A DNA stretch of 64,000 nucleotides from Maratus speciosus. Taxonomy: Eukaryota; Arthropoda; Arachnida; Araneae; Salticidae. The notes beneath the pieces were generated by a model, which worked only from the letters and a program-made list of their open reading frames with translations, was not told where the DNA came from and ran no database searches. Numbering within the stretch: the stretch's first letter is position 1; the number at the start of each line of letters is the position of its first letter. The DNA lies in contig OZ010786.1 in the NCBI GenBank assembly GCA_963932465.1, positions 539,775,073-539,839,072 of the forward strand, in the 5' to 3' direction. The position numbers and the translations under genes are program-made. This document shows, one piece after another, positions 10,895-22,367 of the stretch.

Positions 10895-11822
10895 AAAACA
10901 CGCCTCGTATAAAGCTGTATTTGGTGTAAACTAGTCTTTGTTTAAAGACCTTTATGAATAAATACCAGTTGGCCTTATATAGTTTTCTAATTCCTATAAT
11001 TAATCTTCTTTCTGTGAACGGAATTGTATTAGATTTTATACTGCAATGGTTTATATTATTTTTATATAAAAAAATCATTACGCATATCATTTCACGAGTT
11101 ATTCTCACACAAATTGAATATAAATAGGTACCAATACGCATTTGTTTACAGAATCAATTTGATAACACTTTTTTAATATTCTTTTAATATTTATATATTC
11201 TTATAATATTTTTAATATTCTTTTAATTCAAAAATTTTTCTGGTAATCTCATCACGATATAAATATAAAACCTAATTAAATTTATTTTGCTTTTTATTTT
11301 TTTCATTTGAAAAATTAAAAATATATTGACAAGTATAAAGAAATTAACAACATTTTCTGTCAAAATATACTGTTTTTTTTTTTTACTTTTTTTGTTAATG
11401 CATTAGGAAATATTTTATTTTAAGTAAACTATTAGACATTTACCAAGTTAATTTTGCTACAGTTGGTTTATTGGGATATTTATATTACGATTCCCAAAAC
11501 AATACCGTTGACTTTTTTATAACAACGTAGTTATATAAAATTTCTATAAAGAATTTAGTTTTATAGAATAATTTTGTTCGATAGGAAAATAAATGTTATG
11601 AAAATTATACACATCCTCATCGATAATACTGATAATTTAATGTAGAATCACTTTACAACAAAACCCATTTTCCCATTTTTTTAAATAAGGTTTATTTATT
11701 GTATATGTATGAAAATGACAAGATTGAAGATTTGTGATTTAATTACACGGAATGTACAGTCGAGGGGAAAAAAGTAAACACCCCCTACTAACTCCTCAAC
11801 AAATTATCGTATATTGACAAAC
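10895..11822. other. AT-rich DNA, one possible Tc1-like end
   Basis: Mostly low-complexity AT. TACAGTCGAGGGGAAAAAAG at 11756 resembles the outer end of a Tc1-type inverted repeat, but no partner end was found. Confidence 0.4.
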
Positions 11823-13410
11823 ATGTTGTAATTTGGGGTCAGACACAATATGCTTTTGAAATTTATAAATTTCAAATAAAATATCAGAAAATGTTTAAGT
11901 TTGCTATGTAACAGGTATGCGTGTAGCAACTTTAATGCGGAAGCGACCAAACGTGCTTTTGAATAACATCAGTGGTTAAATAGGCTTTTCATTAACACCA
12001 GATGTCAAATATAGTTTTAATTAGCATCAATTTCGCTTTAGTCTACAAAAGTTTTATGATTAAAATCTATAATTTTCATCTTTCTTTTATCATCGACTCT
12101 GCATAAAAAGATCGATAAAAACTTAAAATAACAATATAATGTCTTTTTATTATTATTATTATTTTAATTTTATGCAAGAAAACAGTTTTCAGTGCAAGAT
12201 ATAAAAAGAAATGTGACAAGTCTTTTTTTTTTTAATCAAATATATATATATATTAATAATTTATTAAATATTTCAAATAAAGAAATCTTTGAATATCTAA
12301 ATATCTTAGATAATTTAGTTTTTTAAAGACAACTTGAAATTATGAAAATTACAATAATCAATATTTCAATGTAATTTAAATTAACTGTATTAGCTTAACA
12401 TTTTGCGTTAAATTTAAAGTAAGCAAGATAAAAATCATTTTCTCCCAAATGTTGTAATGAAATTATATTTCATTTCAGTGACTTCCTAAGCAATCAAAAG
12501 TTTCTCGAAAAATTCATTTTCTGAATGTTGAGTTATAATTCTAAAGAATAAATTAAATTAAGCATTTCAAATGTAATTTACGAAATACATTGTCCTTCAT
12601 CACAGTAAAATCAAATAAAATCTCAGAAATATGATATTACATAATAGAATCTTTCAAATAGGAAGTGCAAATAAATATTAAAAGACAAAATAATTCGGTT
12701 TAATGATTAGCTATGCATAATTGTTTTTAAAGTTTTCCTTTACATTTATAAAAGGAAATCAGTAAATTTAAATAATAATTGTAAAAGTGAAACGCTTATT
12801 GTTTTACATCTTTGATTAAGTTTATTAAAAATATAGCGGTATTTCATATTTATTTTTTAATGCAGAAATATTATTATAGAGCATCGTTCATTGAAAACAT
12901 TTTACGAAACGTCACAGTTTATGAAAAAGCATGCAACAATTGCTTTAAATGAGTTAAAATTAATGGCAAAATTGCTATTAAATGGATTTCTCAATGTTTT
13001 GTTCTTATTATAAAGACATAAAGAATAAATTAATTGTTTCAAATAGGATGTCTTTCGTCACATAAAAATTAAATAATATCTAGGAAACGTGGCATCAAAT
13101 AATATAATAAAAAAAAAAAGAAATACAACTAAAAATTAAAAATCAAAAATGAAAAGCATAATGTTGTATATCTATGATTACATTTATTAAAAATACAGCG
13201 GTTTTTCAATTTTTACTTTAAAAAGAACTGGAATCATTTTATAGAGCTCCTGTGATTGAAAATGACGAAACGTCACTCTGCAGCAATTATTTTGAAAAAG
13301 GAAAATTGTTTACGGCAAAATTTGTAAGAAATAGACATTGGCAAAATAGTCGTTGGAGAATTAATTAAACTCATTACTAAAATTACAAACTTGTCAACAT
13401 GAATGTGATA
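11823..13410 (+). repeat. Duplicated block 2, copy A
   Basis: Aligns with 31753-32744 and then 36709-37270. Shared strings include AAATTTATAAATTTCAAATA and GTTTGCTATGTAACAGGTAT. The second half is itself an old tandem repeat of about 370 bp: the ACGAAACGTCAC strings at about 12904 and 13266 are equivalent. The copy B equivalent is split by a Helentron-like element between 32744 and 36709, whereas here the sequence runs through (TTTATTAAAAATATAGCGG near 12820). Confidence 0.85.
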
Positions 13411-13755
13411 ATCTCAGAAAATTGTCAAAGATGTTTTTTTTTTTTTTTTCATTATGTATCACATAAAAACACTGTACTCAGATTTAGTTTACTTGATTCA
13501 GAAAAAAATATTTTACGCTACTTATTCAAGAAGTTTTCACAAATGTTGGAAACGTGATTTAATTACTTATACGAAAGATTTGCCTCTTTCTTAAAGTTTA
13601 TGCATATGCTGCTTATTTTTTTTTAATAGAAATTTAAAGAAAAAAAATATATACAGTTTATGCATCTGTTGCTTATTCTTTTTGAATAGAAATTTAAAGA
13701 AAATGATGCACGAGATGGAAATAAACCCCAACAAAGTTGAACACAAACAAACACG

Positions 13756-13809
<54 letters not shown>

Positions 13810-13920
13810 ATTTTAATACTATATTTTATATTTTATATACATATATATATATATATATATAATTTTAATACTATATTTTATATTTTATATTTTATATACA
13901 TATATATATATATATATATA
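13756..13920. repeat. Compound (ACAT)n(AC)n(AT)n microsatellite with a tandem 60-bp unit
   Basis: (ACAT)n and (AC)n give way to (AT)n. Then two copies of a unit made of TTTTAATACTATATTTTATA plus (AT)n follow at about 13808 and 13861. Confidence 0.9.
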
Positions 13921-14200
13921 AATTTTTAATTATTTTTTCAATTAATTTTTAGCAGTTAAATTACGCCCGCGCAACTGATTATAATTTCAAAATACGTGAA
14001 TGACCACATTGCTAACTAACAGTAACATCAATATAGCATTGGCGCGTTGTTCGAAGAATCCGGGTTCGATTCCCGACATGGGTATTAGTGTTGGTTTTGC
14101 GCTTATTTAGTCATTTGATAATTCACATATTCTTAATATTTGTTAACTTCGGGCGTGATTTCACAGCTGCAAATTAATTGAAAAACTAATTAAAATTATA
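13921..14200 (+). mobile_element. Inverted-repeat element with a tRNA-like core, copy 1
   Basis: The left arm (13921-13970, through AGCAGTTAAATTACGCCCG) and right arm (14150-14200, CGGGCGTGATTTCACAGCTG onward) are inverted copies of each other over about 50 bp. Between them is a T-arm-like hairpin, CGGG-TTCGATT-CCCG (14061-14075), with a perfect stem and a B-box. The A-box half is degenerate. A second copy at 38592-38893 keeps a much better tRNA fold. This could be a MITE that captured a tRNA or a tRNA-derived SINE trapped in an inverted duplication. Confidence 0.6.
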
Positions 14201-15270
14201 CGTAATTTCATTTTGTTGTAGAAAAATTCGGCTCAATTATTAACGCGATAAAATAACTTTAATTTATCACATGTATATATGTGGGTCATGAGCACCTAGC
14301 TTTCCTACAGCCTGGTATTCCTTCGTAATAGAGACTCTTTACACTCTGCCTGAATGCCTAGAAGCGTGGCTAGCGATGAGAAAACGCGAACTAAGGTGAA
14401 GCGAGAAATGACGGCTTCTTAGAATGAGAGAAGTAGAAGTGTGTTTATGCTCGAAGAAAGAGAAAAAGAATATGTGGGTTTATTTGTGATGTTCAGAGCT
14501 ATGATGCTGATTATGATCTGAATGTAAATTTGCCCTTAGCATTCGCGAGCTTTGATTATTCGCGAAATAAAAAATGAAGAACATTTCAACATCTGCGAAT
14601 ACTCAACTTGATAATTCGCGAATTTTGTTTTATAAACAATATTTTTTACAAAGTAAACTTAAAAATTCCATAAACTATTTGACACTGGAAAGCTACATTG
14701 TACTAAGATCTTCAACCGTTAAATTTTAATAAAGTATAGGTCAGTAATTCACAGAATTCCTAAACATGACTAAATGCTACAAATAAAAAAAAATCCCAAA
14801 TTTTGTAAATTTTAAAATTGTATTGAAAGTGAAAAATTTTCTGCAAAAATTGTATGCGAAATTTTAAAGCTCCAACAACAACTTGTTGTGAAACCAATAA
14901 AAAACGAACCTTAACTGGTGAGGAGTCTAAAATTTAAAAAGAAATTAAGACAGCACCTTTTCCTTATACGGAAATTCATAGACGAAAGATATGTTCTTCG
15001 AAACAATCGCATATAAATAATTTTTTTTCAGCTATCTACTATCAAGTAATCTCTGTACATTATGTTTATAATTTTTGAAATTTATTTATAGTATGTACTG
15101 TTTAAATTTTAATAAATATACATTTTTTTTTCATTCATTTTATGCATGGAAGATTGCTTGTCTCAATATTGAGATGCTTGTCTCAATATTCGTGATTTTG
15201 ACATTCACCATGGTTTTTGCGAACCTAAACCTTGCGAATGTTAAGTGATTACTGTACTCCTTTTTGTAAA
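14201..15270. other. AT-rich DNA with scattered TTCGCGAA words
   Basis: ATTCGCGA occurs at about 14540, 14558 and 14613 in related contexts, hinting at a decayed repeat. CTTGCGAATG...ATTACTGTA near 15230-15256 looks like a lone Tigger-type end. No gene is seen. Confidence 0.4.
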
Positions 15271-15272
15271 TA

Positions 15273-15960
15273 CAGTAGAACCTCTTTTATCCGAAAATCT
15301 CGGTTAAACAAAATCCATTTTTAAACCTTTTTTTATTTTTTATTTATTTATTTATTTATTTATTTTTTTAACTATCACATTCCTTGTGTGAAAAATCAAT
15401 TTTGAAAACTTTTTATTTCTGTTTGTTAAACTATAATATACCTTGTGTGCAAGCGGTCCTTTCCGAATTACGATTACATATAAATATTTTCGATCCCCTT
15501 TCTTAGCGTTCCTTTGAATTTAACTTGAGCTCCCGTAAGCTGTGGAGTGTAATGAAGAAAATGAACAAATTAGCAATTCTGAAGCTTTTGAATGTTTTGC
15601 AAAAGGTTTGGCAAGGCTGGAGCAGCAGAAAGACTGTGAAAGTAGTGAACTAATAATATTTAAAAACTTCGCGGTAGCGCTTCAAAGCAAAGGCAATCGA
15701 AACTGCGACAAACAAAACATTTTTTCAAACCCTTGTGATATATGTAAAAGGCACTTAATTTCAAAATAAAAATTCAGGTAATTTATTCTTGTTTTTATTT
15801 TGCTATTGCTTTATTTTTTATTAAGCACTTGTTACCATACTAAGAAATATTGCATATATTTCTCCTTAATCTTAAAATTGAAGCATTCTCGATTATCCGA
15901 AAATTTCGATTTTCTGAAAAGGGTCGGTCCCAATTACTTCGGATAATCGAGGTTCTACTG
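15273..15960 (+). mobile_element. Internally deleted Tigger/pogo element
   Basis: Inverted ends CAGTAGAACCTC...ATCCGA (left) and TCGGATAATCGAGGTTCTACTG (right) are flanked by TA at 15271-15272 and 15961-15962, the signature of the pogo/Tigger branch of Tc1/mariner. At 688 bp it is far shorter than an autonomous Tigger (about 2.5 kb). It keeps only the transposase tail described at 15542-15769, so it could move only with a helper. A (TTTA)n tract lies near 15343-15366. Confidence 0.88.
15542..15769 (+). pseudogene. Transposase C-terminal fragment (Tigger/pogo)
   Basis: A 75-codon open frame inside the 688-bp Tigger element. It reads ISNSEAFECFAKGLARLEQQ near residue 10, then DCESSELIIFKNFAVALQSK. 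This matches the usual end of Tigger transposases, where a helical 'S-x-x-EA...CF...L.W.E.Q...D...L..K' stretch follows the DDE catalytic core. The DNA-binding CENP-B-like domain and the whole DDE core are missing. The frame is open only because the fragment is short; it is not expected to give a working protein. The ATG used is simply the first in frame. Confidence 0.75.
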
Positions 15961-15997
15961 TATTTTTTTTAATACTTAATATCTCAATATAATATTG

Positions 15998-16033
15998 TTT
16001 AAGGGGATAAGGAACCTTTAAATCCTTAAAAAA

Positions 16034-16071
<38 letters not shown>

Positions 16072-16519
16072 TAAATTTCACTTTAAATATTATTCAAGGG
16101 TACATTATATGCATTATGGCAAGCTTTTATTACAAAAAAAAAAAAAAAAAATATTTTTGAGATAAAAGTGGAATTTTACGCCTCCCCTTAAAAATCTTCG
16201 AAATGCGGCTTGCGAATTCCATATCAATGAAAATCCCCAAAATTTTTTTATAAAAGTTTGGTTTATATATATGTATAAATAAAACTGTGCATCGAATTTT
16301 TATATATTTGAATATAAAGGTAAAAAAAAAAAAAAAAAAAAAAAATTGAATTTTTTTTGTATTTTTATATTCAAATATATAAAATTCGATGCGCAGTTTT
16401 ATTTATATATATAAACCAAACTTTTATAACAAATATTGGGGATTTTCATTGATATGGAACGCGCAAGCCGCATTTCGAAGATTTCTAAAACTAAAAATTC
16501 CATTTTTTTCTCAAATATT

Positions 16520-16552
<33 letters not shown>

Positions 16553-16840
16553 TGATAAATGGATGCCGTAATGCATATAATGAACCTTTGAGTAATATTT
16601 AAAGTGAAATTTACAAAAAAATAAAAATAAAAATTTTGAAATTTAAAATTTTTTTAGAAAATTTAAAAAAAATTGAATTTTTTTTTAAACCTTTGTATTC
16701 AAATATATAAAATTCGATGCAAAGTTTTATTTATATATATGAACCAAACTTTTATAAAAAATATTGGGGATTTTCATTGATATGGAATGCGCAGGGGGCA
16801 TTTCGAAGATTTCTAAGACAATGCTTAAAATTCCCTTTTG

Positions 16841-16877
<37 letters not shown>

Positions 16878-17005
16878 TGATAAATGCTTGCCATAAAGCA
16901 TATAATGTACCCTTGAATAATATTTAAATTGAAATTTACAAAACTAAAAAATTGATTTTTAAGGTTTTAAATGTCCTTAAAAGTTCCATTGGGTCAGTCC
17001 TCAAT
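15998..17005. repeat. Three-copy cluster of an about 320-bp repeat, arranged - + +
   Basis: Unit 1 (about 15998-16320) is the reverse complement of unit 2 (about 16347-16660); unit 3 (about 16672-17005) repeats unit 2 directly. Shared landmarks are AAATATATAAAATTCGATGC, TATTGGGGATTTTCATTGAT and TGCATATAATG, each with an internal poly-T/poly-A of 20-30 bp. A poly-A of about 23 bp (16322-16344) lies at the centre of the palindrome. The outer edges share AAATCCTTAAAA-like strings. Transcription would give a long hairpin RNA. Family unknown. Confidence 0.8.
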
Positions 17006-17319
17006 CTATACACGTTCAAATGTTTGTGATTCCATCCTTATTATATATATATACATATACATTCACTTTTCAATTAAAAATGTTACTGATGTTAAATATA
17101 AGTCTATAGATTTCTAAAAAAAAATTACGTAGAGAGAAAAAAATAATTTAGTTTAATTATTTTTTATGTTAACTATATTATTTACTTAGTACTTTCCTTT
17201 ATAAAACCGTTTTAATAGATTTATTTTGAGAAATACATGTATAATTAAAATTCCTGGAAGGATTAAATTTCGAAGCAAAAATAAATCTCACTTTTTTTTC
17301 CTTTTACGCTTAAACTTCA

Positions 17320-17375
<56 letters not shown>

Positions 17376-19600
17376 TATTTAATCCTTCAGATAAAACATA
17401 CGTATCTAACACATAAAGCTGATTAATTACTGAAGAAATCATTGTATATAAAGGATTAGTGAGATTTTTTAGAATAAAAAAAAAAGGCTCCGCGTGAAGA
17501 ATTCATTCCAGAATATCGTTAAATAAGCAAGTGAATAAATAATTCATTAATCATTTTTTTATACATGCATTTGAATACACTTCTCTTAATCTGTAATTTA
17601 AACATACGTTTGAATATCATTCATATTAACTTTGGATGAAGATAGTTAAGGGATATTGATATGTCGAATTGTGATAAATGCAGTTTTAATGACTGGGTGC
17701 AATATGAATTATGATTAATTGCTCTAAATATTACTATAAGTATCAAGGATATAGTATAAAGTGTGTTTTCCTTTATGGGGATCGTTCATTAAAAAGAACA
17801 TGTGTTTCAAAGCCGACAAATAATTATTAATATGGACCGTTTCAATTGCTATATAGAATTTTGGGTGAAGTATGGATGAAAGACAATAATTTGTAACACA
17901 TAGGTATGAAAACATGCATATCCTACTTTTATAAATAGTACAATGCTAAAGGTAGTGTACACGAAATATCGTACCCTTTTTTTCATCTTTTGAATTTTTA
18001 TAAAGATGAATAATTTATTTATCGCGGCAGCAGTCGCGTGTCGGTCTTTTTGCCGTCCATATTAGTTATCGTCCTCTAAACTATCTCCCCTTATAAATAT
18101 AATAGTCGAATTTTAGGTAGCTGACCTTAAATATTTCTCCATTATCATAGTAAAGTTTGATGACATTCTAGGATATTTTCTGGTATAGATATTGATAAGA
18201 AAAGTAGAAATCGGTCTAAAAACCCAATACATAATCACTAGCTTCAGTTCCTACTCACCCTTTCCAATACATCATAGAGCATGGGGAAACTGACTAATTT
18301 GAGTAAAGTGAAACTTTATAACGTCATTGTTATGTAATAATTGAATAATTATTGAAAACGTTTACATATCAACATTTTTTCAGCTAGCAAGAATGGGCCG
18401 CATAAAAGGCCGAACGCGACCACCAGCATTCTAAATAAACACACGGCTACTCTCGGGTTAAAGACCTTTCGTAGTTTTCATATAAAATGTTGTTAAAATT
18501 TCAATGAGATCCAATGCAAAATGTTTAATTTATGCTGATGTTTGTCAGAAACTTGCTGCAGCAGCTGAAGAACCGACATTTTCATGCTTTATTATCAAAA
18601 ACACAAATAGATAAACTAATTATATTTTAAAGTTTTCTGTATAAGATGCTTCAATTTAGTTTTCATTATGATGTACAGATTTTTCGATAAATATTTAAAT
18701 ATATAAAAATTAAATAAAAATAAATTAATTCCATCGTAAGTAACATTTCCTTTATAATGAAACATCTTGAGATGATACATGGAGATGTTTAATAAGCACT
18801 ATTAATTGAATGAAATAGATAATTGAGATTAAATGGTATAAAAATATTTTCACAAGAAGAAATAAATGGGTAATTTCTTTTTAATTTAAAGAGAAACGTA
18901 AATATTTCCCATTATCATAATTTTTTTGTTACTTGTAAGCCTTCCCCATAAAATGCATACGATGCCCACGTTTGAAAGATATTTACACAAATTTTGATAA
19001 AATTAATAAAAATGCAAAAATATCTAATTGAAAATAGATGCAGTTTAAACGGTCAAATAAAATATGCATTATGATCAATTGCTTCAAATATTCCCAAGAG
19101 CCTAGATCGCTATATTTTATGAATGACCGCTGTTCAATTGAAGAATGTATTAAATTTGTTTTTTAAAATATATAATATTTTTTAATTTTATTAAACATTT
19201 CTGGCTTAATCACTTGGGTACATATTTAATTTATACCAATGAATGTCTGCAAATAAGATAAAAAAAAGGGGTGGGATGGGTTAATTTGCTTGGTATGAAT
19301 GAAAATAAATAGATTACATAACAATTAAATCATAAACTAAAAAATATAATTATTAATCTCATTATTTACATTTAATTCTGGCAGTTATTGCGTAAGGTAA
19401 ATATCAAGAGTTTAATTGTAATGCTTTTAAAGTAATTAACAAACTTTCCCTAAAGAATAATAAATTTTCCTTAATGTCCACTTTTGATCGTGTAATTGAT
19501 TGCAACCTGTTTAATGGGGTGGAAAGTCAAAAATTTGATTTTTCGCTTATTAAAACAGTAATATTTTTAAAAGAGGAATTTACAGTAGATTTTTTTTTAA
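17006..19600. other. AT-rich DNA with a weak internal duplication
   Basis: A 49-bp poly-A is at 17323-17371. About 17640-17760 and 19020-19110 are similar (AATGCAGTTTTAATGAC versus GATGCAGTTTAAACGGTC contexts, and TTATGATTAATTGC versus TTATGATCAATTGC), suggesting an old duplication. A somewhat GC-richer patch at 18390-18480 was not identified. No gene. Confidence 0.45.
17323..17371. repeat. Poly-A tract (49 bp)
   Basis: The longest homopolymer in the window. Confidence 0.95.
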
Positions 19601-20129
19601 TTTTCATTAATTATATTTTCCAAAAATATAAATTATATACAGTGATCCTATTAATTCAAAACTATGAAATTAAACAAAGGTTGATTTTATGATAGAATAG
19701 AAAGGGATTCTTAATAAAATATCTTTAAACAAATTCCTCAATGAATGAAAGTAAGAATTAATAAAGGAATTTATCTATACATATAGTTGTATGTTTTATT
19801 ATGTTACGTAAAATCGAATTTGTGACTCGTATTGGAATTTTTTCTTTATAAAAAAGAACATTTACAATGTTTAAAAAACCGATATATTCTAAAGATATCA
19901 ATTTTCATGTTTATCGTAAAAATAGTTGTTATACGTTACTTATATCGAGTAGACTAATGGACTACCAAACATTGTGCTAACAGATTTTTAATGAATGTTA
20001 TAGGAGTCGTGCCCCTCACTATACTGGTGAAAGGTTTTATTCAATTGGGACTTAGTTATTGAGAAATTTTTATCATAATTCACCATATGGTTTAATTAAA
20101 CATTACTTTGGGGATTTGTACGTGGTCAT
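19601..20129. other. AT-rich DNA, nothing recognised
   Basis: No RNA gene, transposon end or coding signal seen. Confidence 0.5.
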
Positions 20130-20780
20130 TAAGGCTCCAAAGTAGCGTAGTTGCACGCTGACTAAGTGGCACTGATTAGATCGTACCTTAAGACGTTTTT
20201 TTCTTTAACAGGCTAAGCGCCACGTCAGTCACCGGTAACTGTCACTGAACTTTCCGTTTAGAATTCACCGATGACTGACGTTCTAAAATATGATATAAAA
20301 CTAAATATATCTGGGAGCACGGCAGTGCGTGCGCCAAGTTCGCACAAGCCGTAAGCTATCTTTTCCTGAACCATTTCGGCATATATTTCACCCACTCATA
20401 ACGTTATTTTAAGGAGAGATATAGAAATTTTTCTTTTATACACATGTTCTTATGGTCAAACCGAACTAAGGTTCCACGATTTCATGTTTCTGTATTTAGT
20501 AGTTTTCGAAATATTAAATTCCGAAAAGTGCTTTTTTGTCACTGACTCACTTCACATCATCAAAAAACTAAGGTACTTTTAAAAATCGTAGAATCATGAA
20601 ATTTAACAAGTAAGTCGGGTTTGTAGCACAATTAACCAGAAGAATCTAAAAACACAGAATTTCCGCCTCTAAACCCTTCAAACAGGGGGTATTCATTTGG
20701 CCGTAAACAGTTCCTTAACACATTCAATTGTGCCAATGTTGGTCGCCAAAACTCGATTACAGAGTTTTGAAGGGGTCACG
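20130..20780. other. Moderate-GC patch with a 15-bp hairpin, unidentified repeat
   Basis: Composition rises above its surroundings. A hairpin pairs CGTCAGTCACCGGT (from 20223) with its near-perfect inverse ending at 20280. GTGCGCCAAGTTCGCACAAG follows near 20328, and a similar AGCGCCAAGTTC...GTTCGCACAAG pair occurs near 23895-23957, so this is probably a dispersed element. GTCGCCAAAACTCGATTACA near 20742 recurs with changes near 21533. Superfamily unknown. Confidence 0.4.
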
Positions 20781-21697
20781 GGATTTTAAGCAGAATAAAA
20801 TTTTATATATATGCTAATATATGATTATATATATAATTATATATATGAATATACCTAAAACTTTTAATTTGTATAGGTTATGAATATTTACGATATTAAA
20901 ACAATAAAAAAATTAACAAAATATAACCGCAATTCGGTACGTTTCCGATATAGTAGCCTTGGCGAAATACAGAAAATAGCCTTGAAGAGAAAAGAAATTT
21001 GATAATAACGTATTTTCTGGCAACCTATTTACTGTGTCATATACACAAGCAATTTTTTCCATATGTATACAATTTATTTAATGTAAGGAACCCGTTTATT
21101 TATTTTTATATACCAACATAAATAATTTGTATATAAAAAATAACATTTTATGCATGTATAAATAAAATGTTTATATGTACGTAAATACATATATAAATAA
21201 CATAAAAGTTCGTCAGGTTTGTTTTCGTAGTTGTTTAAATCAATTGCAACATATCTCAGTTTCTGAAGCCCGAATTGCGTCAAGATTTTTTTTAAATGCC
21301 ATGGTCCCTATAGTGGAAAAATATCCTAATTCTCATATGAAAGTTAAAAAAAGTCATTTTAATTATATGAAATGTGTAACTAATAAAGCTGTCTTTAACG
21401 AAGTGCGACAGATGCGGCGTCCGAAGTCCGCTGCTAATGTTATTATACTGTATAATTAGCCTACTTACTGTTAATTTATTGTTCATTTTAAATCTGTAAA
21501 AGAAAGATTTTAGTTATAGATAAGATACGTTTGTCGCCAAAACCCGATTACAGAAAATTAGCCTGAGTTATAAAGGTGTTACATGATTTCAAGTTGAATG
21601 AACTTTTATATGCTTTTACAAAAATCTTAATAAGGCAAATCTTTCAGTTTATCTGTCCATCTTTCTATCTTTTACTTCCTTAAAACAAATTTATTAA
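20781..21697. other. AT-rich DNA, no convincing gene
   Basis: (AT)n tracts lie near 20815-20855. A 94-codon open frame at 21175-21459 overlaps an opposite-strand frame of similar size and shows no recognisable domain; I treat both as chance. Confidence 0.45.
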
Positions 21698-22093
21698 AGA
21701 CCGGGAGACGTCTGCACAGATCATCACCTCATCGAGTTGGCGGCTGAAATTTTAGGATTACTTAAATATTGATTAGCGTATTGAAATGTAACTGGTCTGC
21801 CAAGTCATATCTTTGTGGAAACCACCTACAGACCCGATTTTACGGGTTAATCGGGGGATTTTCCGTTGTGTTTTCCTGCACCCATTCCCCCATGTTTCCA
21901 TATATTTCGATGCAGAAAAATACAATAGTAAACCTATCAGTTAACCATTAAAATTAGGTCTTCAGGTGGTTTCTACCAAGATATGACTTAACAGACCAAT
22001 TGCAATTTAATATGCTAATCTAGTTTTAACTAATCCTAAAAATCCAGCTGTAAACTCGATGAGGTGATGTTGCGTGCAGACGCTTCCCGGTCT
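21698..22093. mobile_element. Fold-back element (396 bp)
   Basis: The ends AGACCGGGAGACGTCTGCAC and GTGCAGACGCTTCCCGGTCT are inverted copies. The inversion continues inward for about 180 bp: GAAACCACCT occurs on the left strand near 21816 and again in the mirrored arm, and both CATCACCTCATCGAG and its inverse are present. A loop of about 50-60 bp separates the arms. No coding capacity and no clear target duplication, so the superfamily is open. Confidence 0.8.
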
Positions 22094-22199
22094 ATTATAA
22101 ATGTCGAAATTCTAATCTCAATAGCACTCTGCTCAATCTGGCAAATATCCCTACTATTTATGGAACACTATTCTTTTAAGTGCGTTTTAGTGATGTTAA

Positions 22200-22330
22200 T
22201 GAACTTATGCATATGCATCGTACATATTATACATATGCATATAATATGTAATACATTTGCATCATACATATTATACATATGCATATAATACGCAATACAT
22301 TTGCATCATACATATTATAGGTATGTGTAT
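22200..22330. repeat. Tandem repeat, about 47-bp unit
   Basis: About three units containing ATTATACATATGCATATAAT and ACATTTGCATCATACAT. The unit is itself nearly palindromic around ATATGCATAT. Confidence 0.8.
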
Positions 22331-22351
22331 ATTACATAATACATATGCATC

Positions 22352-22367
22352 ATTATGACGTCATAAT
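22352..22367. promoter_or_regulatory. Perfect 16-bp palindrome with a CRE octamer
   Basis: ATTATGACGTCATAAT is self-complementary and contains TGACGTCA, the full CREB/ATF site. No gene is nearby, so function is doubtful. The same octamer occurs at 4160-4167 and 42286-42293. Confidence 0.25.

Noticed and set aside
13756..13920. Possible telomere-like or satellite array
   Set aside because: It is a compound AC/AT microsatellite with a duplicated 60-bp unit, not a telomeric motif.
21175..21459. 94-codon open frame
   Set aside because: Length is within chance for this composition, an opposite-strand frame overlaps it, and no family is recognised.
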